Positions 24,016 through 35,100 of a DNA stretch of 64,000 nt are shown here, piece after piece. The position numbers and the translations under genes are program-made. Under the pieces are notes generated by a model, which made no database searches, was not told where the DNA came from, and saw nothing but the letters and a program-made list of their open reading frames with translations. The stretch comes from Ilumatobacter coccineus YM16-304 (GTDB lineage: Bacteria > Actinomycetota > Acidimicrobiia > Acidimicrobiales > Ilumatobacteraceae), in contig NC_020520.1 in the NCBI RefSeq assembly GCF_000348785.1, positions 3,782,001 to 3,846,000 of the forward strand, written 5' to 3'. Position 1 is the first letter of the stretch, and every line of letters starts with the position of its first letter.

Positions 24016-26103
24016 ATGTTCGACGAACTCCACGACGCCTCGCCCCCGTCCGCAAACAGCCATCACTTCGCCGCTGTGGCGGAACGAGCGAACGCTATGC
24101 GACGGCGCCGACGCACGATCGTCGGCGCGGTCAGCGCGGTCGCCTTGGTTGCCGGAGGAGTCGTCGTCGCCACCGCGATCGGACGCGACCGGGACAACGA
24201 GCGCATCGCCACGTTCGATGCAGCGTCCGACCCAACGGCGCCCGTTGTCGACACGCCGCTGTCGCTCCCGGCATCGACCACCCCCGACCAGCCTGCGACC
24301 ACGGTCGCGCCGTCGACACAACCATCGACGACCATTCAGGCGCCGACGACCACCGTCGTGGATGGCGGCGTCTCGCCCATCGTCGGCGAGTCGATCCCAC
24401 TCGAATGCGGCGGCTTCCGAGTGTGCACGTTCGATCATCTCGCCGACGGTCGTTTGGTGCAGATCGGCAACGACGGCGGCGAGGCTGGCCCGCCGACTTT
24501 CACGATCTACGACGACACTGCGACCTCGGTCGACGCCACTGGACTCCTCGGCAATTTCGATGCAAGCAGCGCGTTCCTGGTCGATGTGGGCCCGGGCGAC
24601 ATCGCGTACGTCTGGTACACCCGACGCGATGAGAGCGAGACGGCTCGCATGGGAGCGTTCGAGATCACGGGCTCCGAGGCCGGTCGCCAGATCATCGAGT
24701 TCGATGTCGGCCTCGACTTCTCGGGCGACACCGAACAGGTGCCGACGCGTGACGGGTTCGTTCAAGTCGGTTGCTGCGGTCCCGACACGGTCCGGCCGGC
24801 ACCTGACGCCGAGGTCGTGATCCCGTGGGTCGACCGGGACGGCAACGAGATCACCAACGACGACGACACGTTCTTCAGCACCAAGTTCATCGACCAGACG
24901 TTGACCATCACGGCACAGCGCGGCGACGACACCCGGTCGTGGGCGTTCCCCGACCGCGAGGCCGGACCGCGAGGCATGCCACTGCTGTACGAACTCGCCG
25001 ACGGCCGAGTGCTCTACGACTTCGAACCGCTCCACAGCGGCGGAGACTCGTCCTTGCCGATCTATCTCGATCCCGATGGCACGGTCGATGTCGGCCAGTC
25101 ACCCGGCAGCATCCTGCACGTCCTGCCCGACGGCCGGGCCGTACTTCGAGACCTCGAGGACCAGGCCTACGCCCTCGCCGAACTCGCCGAACCGGCAGCA
25201 GACGAGACCGATCCGATCTCGCCGCACCCCGAGTCGGAGGCTGCGACCAACGAGTCGACTCGTCCACTCGTGGCGATCACCACCGATGGCGATGCGGTGT
25301 TCTTCGACGCCGACGATGCCAACCCGACGTTGATCTTCGACGGTCCGGCGGTGGCCGAGTCGACGATCGGCGACGGCCCGAACGGGGCGCACCGCGTCGC
25401 CTACTCGCTGGCCGAGGACCGTGTCGTGCTGAGTCGCTGCTGCTCCCCCATCGTCGGCCAGATCGTGACCTCCCCGATCGACGACCTTCCAATGCCCGCC
25501 GACATCGTGCCGCCCACCGATCAGATGGGTGAACCCGATCTCGTCTTCGACGGCTACGGATACGCCCCCGCTCTGAACCTCGACGGTTCGATGAGCGCCT
25601 CGATCGTCGGCGACGGCCGCGCCGTGGTCGTGATCGATGCAGCGACCGACAGGTTCACCAACCTGAGGATGCCCGCCGAAGCCGGCGACCTCCAGGATCT
25701 CGTTTGGATCGACGACGATTCGATCGCGGCGATCGGCCGGGCCGGCAGCGTGTGGATGTTGTCGACACTCGACCACACCGAAGGTGTGTTGACCATCGAG
25801 TCCAGCCTGCCATTCGGCCTCACCAACGATTTCGACGACCTGGTGTTCGCCGGTGTCGCCCGAGACGGTGAGATCGCCGTGCACGAGGTCGGCACCGACA
25901 CCGTGCTGAGCGGCACGATCGACGACTACGGCAACAACAACGGCGACGAAGCCGGCAGCTCGCTGGAGGTGATCACGCTTCCCGGCGTGACGACCTCAGC
26001 CTGGTTCTTCGACCCGGGTCAACTCATCTGGGTCGACACCGCTGGCACCCTCCGCGTCGGCGACCGCGTCATCGCCGGCACGTACACCTGGGCCCGCCGC
26101 TGA
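24016..26103 (+). CDS. Membrane-anchored protein with large extracytoplasmic domain, probable anti-sigma partner
   Basis: The 695-aa protein has a short cytoplasmic N-terminus (residues 1-33), one transmembrane helix (TIVGAVSAVALVAGGVVVAT, about 34-54), a Thr/Pro-rich stalk (about 75-115) and an extracellular domain of about 570 residues with repeated beta-rich blade-like segments, suggestive of a beta-propeller. The N-terminus lacks the HxxxCxxC zinc motif of ZAS anti-sigma factors, so the role is inferred from position: it begins 11 bp after the ECF sigma gene, with an AGAGGA ribosome binding site. It may sense an envelope signal. A Cys-Cys pair occurs twice (QVGCCGPD, LSRCCSPI). It converges on the giant surface-protein gene. 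Confidence 0.65.
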   Translation: MFDELHDASPPSANSHHFAAVAERANAMRRRRRTIVGAVSAVALVAGGVVVATAIGRDRDNERIATFDAASDPTAPVVDTPLSLPASTTPDQPATTVAPSTQPSTTIQAPTTTVVDGGVSPIVGESIPLECGGFRVCTFDHLADGRLVQIGNDGGEAGPPTFTIYDDTATSVDATGLLGNFDASSAFLVDVGPGDIAYVWYTRRDESETARMGAFEITGSEAGRQIIEFDVGLDFSGDTEQVPTRDGFVQVGCCGPDTVRPAPDAEVVIPWVDRDGNEITNDDDTFFSTKFIDQTLTITAQRGDDTRSWAFPDREAGPRGMPLLYELADGRVLYDFEPLHSGGDSSLPIYLDPDGTVDVGQSPGSILHVLPDGRAVLRDLEDQAYALAELAEPAADETDPISPHPESEAATNESTRPLVAITTDGDAVFFDADDANPTLIFDGPAVAESTIGDGPNGAHRVAYSLAEDRVVLSRCCSPIVGQIVTSPIDDLPMPADIVPPTDQMGEPDLVFDGYGYAPALNLDGSMSASIVGDGRAVVVIDAATDRFTNLRMPAEAGDLQDLVWIDDDSIAAIGRAGSVWMLSTLDHTEGVLTIESSLPFGLTNDFDDLVFAGVARDGEIAVHEVGTDTVLSGTIDDYGNNNGDEAGSSLEVITLPGVTTSAWFFDPGQLIWVDTAGTLRVGDRVIAGTYTWARR

Positions 26104-26115
26104 CGCTCGACCTGT

Positions 26116-26136
26116 CGCGGCATGTTCGATGCCGCG
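26116..26136. terminator. Hairpin between convergent genes
   Basis: CGCGGCAT-GTTCG-ATGCCGCG is a perfect 8-bp stem with a 5-nt loop. It lies between the stop of the sensor-like gene (26103) and the stop of the giant gene (26170). It probably terminates transcription in either direction. Confidence 0.7.
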
Positions 26137-26169
26137 CCGATCACGCCGTCCCGGTCGGAGCGTTTCCGG

Positions 26170-29100
26170 TCAGAGCGTCGGCGCCGGCCAGGCGTTGCTG
26201 GATGAGACACCGGAGCCATCGTCGTCGTCACGGCGTCGGCGGCTGACCGCCCACAGCGCCAGACCGACGAGGAGCAGACCGAGGCCCAGCAGCTGGATCG
26301 AGCCGTTCTCGGCACCGGCACGAGGGATGTTCGGCGTGTCCGATGTGGTTCCGGTCGTCGTGCTCGTCGGCGTCGTGGTCGGGGTGGTCGGCACCGTCGT
26401 CGGCGGCGTGGTTCCGGTCGGCGTGGTCGTCGGCGGGGCGACGACCTCGGCAGCCGGCGTGACCACGTCGACCGAGGCGGTCGAGCAGAAGATCGCACGG
26501 TTGGCCGGCGTGTCACCGGCGGCTTCGAGCCCGCCGAGGTCACAGATCGTGTACTCGAACGTGTCGGTTCCGTCGAAGCCGTCGTTGGGTGTGTAGGTGA
26601 CGGTGCCGTCGGTGTTGAGGATGGCGGTCCCGTTCGGCGGCTGCGTGATCGAGGTGACGGTCACGGTCGTGCCGTCGCGGATGTCGTCGTCGTCGAGCAC
26701 CGCGATCGTGACCGGGGTCGACGGCTGTGTGGTGTCGGCATCGTCGATCGCGACGGGTCCGGCGACCTGCACGAGCGGCACGTCGACCGAGTCGTCGGCG
26801 CCGTTGATGACCAGCGTGGCCGTCAGCGTGCCCACGGTCGGCCGCATGCCGGCGGGCACCGTCGTGGTGTCGATCGAGATCGAGTAGTCGCCGGCCGGGA
26901 GGTCGGTGAACTCGTAGTTGCCGTTGCTGTCGGTGACCGTCGTGTAGGTCATCACTCCAGCGCGGGTGGAGACGGTTGCGATCACGGTCACGCCGGGCAC
27001 GCCGGTTTCGCCCGGGTCGAGTCGGCCGTTCTGGTTCTCGTCGAGGAACACGTTGTCGCCGAGTGATGCGGTGCCGCTGACGGCGAAGTCGATGTCGGTC
27101 GCCGGGGTGCCGCCGCCGACGGTCGCGACGGTTTCGAGGTCGACCGTGCTGTCGGGGTCGACGGTCGGGTCGACGATGCCATCGGGCAGCGTGGTGGGGT
27201 CGACGACGACCGTGAAGTCGCCGGGCGGGAGTCCGGCGAACGAGTACGCGCCGTCGGAGTCGGTCGTGGTGGTGTACTCGACCGGCCCGTCGGGGCCGTC
27301 CCACGTGGCCGTGACGGTGATGCCACCGAGGCCGGGATCGTCGGCATCGATGCCGCCGTCGTTCTCGACGTCGTACACGACCGAGCCGCTGAGCTCGCCC
27401 GCTCCCACGACCGGGAAGTCGACGGTGTCATCGGTTTCGCCCGAGGCGATGGTGACCGTCTGGCTGGTGCCGCCGACACCGGCGGCGTAGCCGCTCGGCA
27501 CGGTGATCGACACGGTGTGAGTGCCGGGGAGCACGTCGACCGAGTAGATGCCATCGGCATCGGTGGTGGCGCTTCCGATCACGTTGCCGCCGGCGTCGCG
27601 CACTGCGACGGCCACACCGACGAGGCCGGGTTCGTCGCTCGTCTGTGTGCCGTTGCCATCGAGGTCGACGAACACGGTGTCGCCGATCGTGGCGAGTTCG
27701 TACACGCCGGCATCGACGTCGGTGATGGCCGCGCCGCTCGTCATCGTGATGACGTGTGATTCGCTGGTGCTCGGATCGATGTCGGAGTCGATCGTGTCGT
27801 CGCCGCCGACATCGGGAACGGTCAGGAACGAGCCCGCAGGAATCGACGGACGGACCGTGTAGTCGCCCGGAACGACGTCGGTGAAGGTGTAGACCCCGCC
27901 GACCGTCGTGACGGTGTCGACCACGAAGCCGCCGCCGTCGAGCAGGTCGACGTCGAGTTCGGTGGCGACGTTGCTCTCGCCGGCGCCGAGGGTGCCCGAG
28001 GCGTCGGCGTCGACGAAGATCTCGCCGGTGATGGTGCCCGGCAGCGTGAAGCCGAGGTCGACGGTGTCGACGAGGTCATCCGATTCGACGGTCACGTCGA
28101 CCGGGTCGGTCGTGGTCGTGGCCAGTGCACCGGTCGGCAGCGACGAGGCGACGACCGAGACCGAGTAGTCGCCGGGCGCCAGGCCGCTGAACGTGTACTC
28201 ACCGTTCGGTCCGGTCGTGGTGGTGACGGTGCTGACCCCGTCGAACAGTTCGACGGTCACACCCGGGAGTCCGGGCTCGCCGGCCTGCTCGATGCCGTCA
28301 CCGTCGAGGTCGTCGAAGATCGTGTCGCCGATGGAGGCGGTGGTCGCGTAACCGAAGTCGACGTCGGTGCGGACCTCGTTCGAGATCAGCGTCACCGGGA
28401 TCGACGACGCCGTGGTGGCGGTCATCTGGCTGCCCGAGTTGGCACCATCGGGGACCGACGTGCCGAGCACGACGACGTCGTACGAACCGGGAGCGGCGGT
28501 GAGTTGGTAGGCGCCGTTGGCGTCGGTCACGTCGGAGTCGACGACCGTCGCGCCGTTGCGGAGCTCGACGGTGACGCCCGCGAGGCCGACGTCGGCCGCT
28601 GCGCCGTCGTTCTGGATGCCGTCGGCGTTCAGGTCGTGCCAGACGTAGTCGCCGACGGTCGCCGCCGCCACGTAGCCGAAGTCGGCGGTGACGATCGGGG
28701 CGTCGCCCGACTGGATCGTGAAGGTCTGCGTGTTGCCACCGTTCGAGACGTTGGCGCCCGTCGTGGTGCTCGAGGCGTAGCCGGCCGGGATCGACGACTC
28801 GACGACGCGCACCTCGTAGGTACCCGGCGCCAGGTTGGCGAACGTGTAGCCACCAGCGGTCGTGGTGCGGCTGTCGACCAGCGCACCGCCACTCCACAGC
28901 TCGACGGTGAGCTCGATGCCGGGTTCGCCGGCATCACGCACGCCGTCGCCGTCGAGGTCGTCGAAGATCTCGTTGCCGATCGAGCCGCCGGTGAGTGCGG
29001 CGTAGCCGAAGTCGACGTCGTCGACGAGTTCGTCCGACACCACGGTGACCGTGGCCGGGTTGTTGCCGGTGGTCGACGAGTGCGTGGCCGGAACGGTCGT

Positions 29101-32100
29101 CTCGTCGACGCGCACCTCGTAGGTACCCGGTGCGACACCGGCGAAGGAGTACGCACCGTCGGTCGCGGTGGTGCTCGCGACGACGCTGTCGTCGCTGGCA
29201 TCGATGAGCTCGACCACGACGGTGTCGAGCCAGGCGTCGGTGTAGGGGCCGTCGTCGTCGTTGCCGTCGGCATCGAGGTCGTGCCAGATCTGGTCGCCGA
29301 TCGTGGCGGTCGTGTGGAAGGCGAAGTCGGCGTCGACGACGCTGTCGCCCGACTCGACCGTGCGGCTGATCGACGACGGCACGCCGGCGGACGCGACCAT
29401 CTGCGTTCCGGAGTTCGCACCGTTCGGGAGCGACGCGGTGTCGACCTGCACGGTGTAGGTGCCCGGCTCGAGGCCGGTCACGAGGTAGGCGCCGTTGCCG
29501 TCGGTGTCGTCGGTTCCGACGAGGTTCAAGCCGCCGTCGTAGACGTTGACGGTCACACCGCTCAGCGCGGGCTCGCCGGCGTCGAACACGCCGTCGGCGT
29601 CGAGGTCGTGCCAGATGAAGTCACCGATGGTCGACGGGCGGGCGAAGCCGAGATCGACGGTGTCGATGAGCTCGTCGGACTCGACCGAGACCGATGCCAC
29701 CGACGGGTTCGTCGTCTGGGAGTAGCCGGCGGGCAGCGAAGCCGTGACGACACGGACGGTGTAGTCACCGGGTGCCACACCGGTGAACTCGTACGCACCG
29801 GTGCCGTCCGTCGTGTCGGTCGCGACCACGTTGTCGCCGCTGTCGACCAGTTCGACGGTGACGCCGTCGAGACCCGGCTCGGCCGGGAGGTCGAGCACGC
29901 CGTCGCCGTCGAGGTCGTCGAAGATCGTGTCGCCGATCGTCGCCGTCGTGGCGTAGCCGTAGTCGACCGTGTCGACGAGGTCGCCGGATTCGACGGTCAG
30001 CGTCGTCGTGATCGCGGTGGTCGGTGTGAGCTGGGCGCCGGAGTTCGCTCCGACGGGCACCGTGGTGGCGTTGATCGTGATCGTGTACTCGCCGGGGGCG
30101 AGGCCGGTGAAGCTGTAGGCACCGGTGCCGTCGGTGGTGTCGCTCAGGCTGAGGCCGTTGCCGTTCAGGAGCACTTCGACGCTGGCGAGGCCGGGCTCGC
30201 CGTCGTCGATGCCGTCGGCGTCGAGGTCGTGCCAGATGCGGTCGCCGATGGCGGCGCCGAAGGCGTAGCCGAAGTCGATCGTGTCGTCCGGCGAGCCCGA
30301 CAGCACGGTGAGGATCTGGCTGTTGCCGCCGGTGGTCGTCGCCGCGTTGGCCGGAGGCGTGACGGTCACCGTGTAGGTGCCGGGTGCGAGGTTCTCGAAC
30401 AGGTAGGCGCCGTTGCCGTCGGTGGTGTCGACGAGCGGGGTCACCAGTGCGCCGCCGGTCAGCGTGACGGTCAGACCGCCGAGGCCGTCTTCTCCGGCGT
30501 CTTGGACGCCGTCGCCGTTGGTGTCGTCCCAGACGAAGTCGCCGATCGACGTGGTCGTGACGTAGCCGAAGTCGGCGGTGTCGACGTCGTCACCCGACGT
30601 GATCGTGAGGTCGATCGACTGCGGTGTGGTGGCCGTGTAGCCGGTCGGAACCGTGGCCGCCACGATGCGCACCGTGTAGTCGAGCGGTGCCGGGGTCACG
30701 TTCGTGAACTCGTAGGCCCCGGTGCCGGCGGTGGTGGTCTGCGTCGCCACGACGGCGCCGCCGCCGTCGACGAGTTCGACCTGGACGCCGCCGATTCCGG
30801 GTTCGCCGCTGTCGAAGGTGCCGTTGCCGTTGGTGTCGTGCCAGACGAGGTCGCCGATGGTGGCGGGCTCGACGAGACCGAAGTCGAGATCGAAGTCGTC
30901 GGTTCCCGACACGAGCGTGAAGGTCACCGAGTTGCCGCCGGTGGTCGACACGTGATCGGCGGGAACCCCGCCGGTGAGGGTCAGGGTGTAGGTGCCCGGG
31001 GCGAGCGAGTCGAAGCCGTAGATGCCGTTGACGTCGGTGGTGTCGACGAGGTCGGTGGCGAGCGCGGCGCCGCTGAGCGTGAGTTCGACTCCGCTGATCG
31101 GAGCGTCGCCGCCGGCTGCGCCGAAGGTGGCGTTGCCGTTCTCGTCGGTGAACACGAGGTCGCCGATCGAGATCGGCATGTAGGCACCGAAGTCGACATC
31201 GTCGAGCGATTCGTTGGAGTCGAGGGTGACGGTGATGCCGCCGTCGCCGAGCGTCTGGACGGCGCCGGTCGGGAGACCCGACACGATCTCGACGGTGTAG
31301 GTGCCCGGGGCGAGTCCGGTGAACGTGTACTGGCCGAGGCTGCCGCCGGTGCCGGTGGTGGTGGTGATCGGTGCTGCGAGGTCGCCGCCCGAGATCCGCA
31401 CGACCACGCCGCCGAGGCCGGGTTCTCCGGCGTCCTGCACGCCGTCGCCGTCGAGGTCGTCGAACACGAAGTCGCCGATGGCGCCGGGCGCCACGTAGCC
31501 GAAGTCGACGGTGGTGTCGTCGTCGCCCGAGGCGAGCGACACGGTCTGGCTGTCGCCACCCGTCGTCGAGGTGTAGGTCGCGGCGGCGAGGTCACCGGTG
31601 TCGGTGCTGACGGTGACCGTGTAGTCGCCGGGCAGCAGGTCGTCGAAGCCGTACTCGCCGGCATCGCCGCCCGCCGTGGTTCCGGTGGTCGCGACGACCG
31701 GGGTGATCGCGCCTGCGGCCGTGGTGCCGGTGAGCGTGACGGTCACGCCTTCGAGTCCGGGTTCACCGGCGTCGAACACGCCGTCGCCGTCGAGGTCGTC
31801 GAACAGCAGATCGCCGAGCGATGCCGGAGCGATGAACCCGAAGTCGGCGGTGTCGATCGCTCCGCCAGAGAGGAGCGTGATGGTCTGCACCGTGCCGCCG
31901 GCGGCGCCAGGGGTCGTGGCCGTCTGACCGGCGACCGTGGCGGTCACCGTGTAGGTGCCCGGGGTGAGGTCGTCGAAGAGGTAGTCGCCCGCGCCGGCGC
32001 CGGTACCGGTGGTGGTCGTGATCGGGCCGGCGAGGTCGCCGCCGTCGAGCGTGACGGTGATGCTCTCGATGCCGATGTCGTCGGGCAGGTCGATGTCGCC

Positions 32101-35100
32101 GTCGCCGTTGGCGTCGGTGAAGACGAAGTCGCCGATCGAGCCGAGGGCGTAGTAGCCGAAGTCGACGGTGTCGATGTTGTCGGTCGACGAGATCGTCACC
32201 GTCTGGGCGTTGCCACCCGTCGACGAGATCGCGGTCGACGATGCACCGCTGCCGAAGACGGCGACGAACTGCGGGTCGTCGACGTCGACGGTCACGGTGT
32301 ACTCACCCGGGGCGAGTTCGGTGAAGTCGTACGAGCCGTCGGCGAGGGTGGCCTGCGTGTTGCCGGCGCCCTGGCCCGGTCCGGTGAGGGTCACGTCGAC
32401 GAGGCCGAGCCCCGTGTCGCCGGCGTCGAAGACACCGTTGGCGTTGTTGTCGACGAAGAGCTGGTCGCCGATCGACGCCGGCAGCGTGTAGCCGAAGTCG
32501 AGCGTGGTGTCGGTCTGGCCCGAGATGAGGGTCACGGTCTGCGTGTCGCCGCCCGTCGACGAGGCCGCGGTGGCGGGCAGATCGCCGGTGCCGGTGCTCA
32601 CGGTGACGTCGTACGTGCCGGGCAGCAAGCCGCCGAGTCCATAGTCGCCTGCGGTCGCGCCGCTGCCGGTCGTGATCGTCGTGCCGGCCTGGTGGCTGGC
32701 GTTGGCGGAGGTTCCCTGCACCGTGATCGTCACGTTGCTGAAACCGGTGTCGCCGGCGTCGAGCGTGCCGTCGCCATCGACGTCTTCGAACACCATGTCG
32801 CCGAGCGAGGCCGGGAGCGCGATGCCGAAGTCGACGTCGTTCTCGTCGGTGCCGGAGGTGACGACGATCGTCGAGATCGTGGTGCCGCCGGTGGTGCTCA
32901 CGGCGCCCGCCGGAAGTCCCGAGGTGATGGCCACCTGGTACGTGCCCGGTGCGAGCGAACCGAAGTCGTAGCCGCCCGAGGAGTCGGTGGTGTCGGTGAC
33001 GGGAGTGAACGGGGTGCCGTCGGTGCGGGTCAGCGTCAACTCCACGCCGGCCACGCCTCGGTCTGCGGCGGCGCCGTCGTTCTGGAGTCCGTCGCCGTTC
33101 AGGTCGTCGAACACGTAGTCGCCGATCGTCGACGGTTCGTAGAACCCGAAGTCGACGGTGTCGTTCGTCTCGCCCGACGTGATCGTGACGGTCTGGCTCG
33201 AGCCACCGAGCGTGTTGACGGCACCGGCCGGTGCGGTGGTGACCGTGACGGTGTAGGTGCCGGGGGCAAGGCCGTCGAAGCTGTAGTCGCTTCCGCTGGT
33301 GGCCGTGGTGTTCGCCGGAACGCCGGGCCCGGTCAGGGTGAGGGTGACGCCGGCGTAGTCGAGGTCGTCGAGGTCGCGGTCGCCGTCGGCGTTCATGTCT
33401 TCGAACACTTCGTTGCCGATCGAGGCCGGCAGCCAGTAGCCGAAGTCGGCGCTGTTGTCGGTCTCACCGGATTCGACGGTGATCGTGTGGCCGGATGCTC
33501 CCTGGGTGAGGGTCGCTCCTGTGGGAAGACCGCTGACCGAGACGTCATAGGTGCCGGGGTTGAGCCCGGTGATGGAGTACGAACCGCCGGTGGCCTCGAT
33601 CGAGGTGCCAGCCGGATGGCTCGCGCCGGCCGACGTCCCCGTGATCGTGATCGTGGCGGTCGACCCGCTCTCGCCGCCGTCGAACGTGCCCGATGCGTCG
33701 GCGTCGACGTACACCTGGTTGCCGATGGTGGCCGGTTGCGCGTAGCCGAAGTCGATGGTGTCGACGTCGGTCGCCGACACCGCGGTGAGGGTCTGGCTGT
33801 TTCCACCGGTCGTCGAGAAGGCGTCGACGGGAAGTCCGCCGACCACGTCGACCCGGTAGTCGCCGGGCATGACGCCGGTGAAGCTGTAGGCGCCGGTCGT
33901 CGCGTCGGAGGTGGTGGTGGCGACCAACCCGTCGAGGGCGTCGCGCAGTTCGAGTTGCACGCCGCCGAGGGCGACGGCGTCGGCTTGGTCGCCGTCGCCG
34001 TCGGGGTCGGTGAACACGAAGTCGCCGATGGTGACCGGTGCGGCGTAGCCGAAGTCGATCGTGTCGATGTTCTGGCCGGCCGAGAGCGTGGCCGTCTGGC
34101 TGTCGCCGCCGTTGGTCGAGACGAACGCGGCGTTCATGTCGGTGTCGGCGGTGTCGACCACGATGGTGTAGTCGCCGGGTTGCAGGCCGGTGAAGGCGTA
34201 CTGGCCGAGACTGCCGCCGGTTCCGGTCTGGATCGTGAGGCCGCTCTGGTGCGACGCACCTGCGCTGGTGCCGGTGATCGTGATGTCGACGTCGCCGAGT
34301 CCGGGCTCGCCGGCGTCTTGCACGCCGTCGGCGTCGAGATCGTGGAACAGGGTGTCGCCGATGGAGGCCGGCTCTGCGTATCCGAAGTCGATGGTGTCGT
34401 CGGTCTGCCCCGACACGACGGTGACGGTCTGGACCGATCCGCCCGTGGTCGAGAACTCGTCGCCGTCGAGGTCGCCGGTCGGCGTGACGGTGACGGTGTA
34501 GTCGCCCGGGTAGAGGTCGGTGAATCCGTAGATGCCGTCGGCACCCGTCGTGTCGACGAGGCTGCCGGCGCCGAGGTTGCCACCGGTGAGGGTGACCGTG
34601 ACGCCGTCGAGGTTGGCGTCGCCGACGCTGAACGAGCCGTTGCCGTCGTTGTCGGCGAAGATCAGGTCGCCGATCGCCGCCGGGTTGGCCACGCCGAAGT
34701 CGGCGGTGTCGACGGTGTCGCCCGACTCGACGACGATCGTGTCGATGACGAAGCCGCCGGTGGTGCTGACCGCGTTGGTCGCGAGGTCGGCGGTGTCGAT
34801 GGCCACCGTGTAGGTGCCGGGAGCGAGCCCGGTGAACGCGTAGGCGCCGTTGGCGTCGGTGTCGTCGGTCGTGACGATGTTGCCCGCGTCGACCGTCGTG
34901 CCGGTGTACAGGGTGACCGTGACGTTCTCGATGCCGCGGTCGGCCACGGCGCCATCGTCGTCGATGCCGTTCCCGTCGAGGTCGTCCCAGACGTAGTCGC
35001 CGATGGTCGCCGGGGTGTAGTAGCCGAAGTCGGCCGTGTCGACGTCGTCGCCGGAGGCCACGGTGAAGGTGTAGCTCGGTGCGCCGAGCGTGTTGACCAC

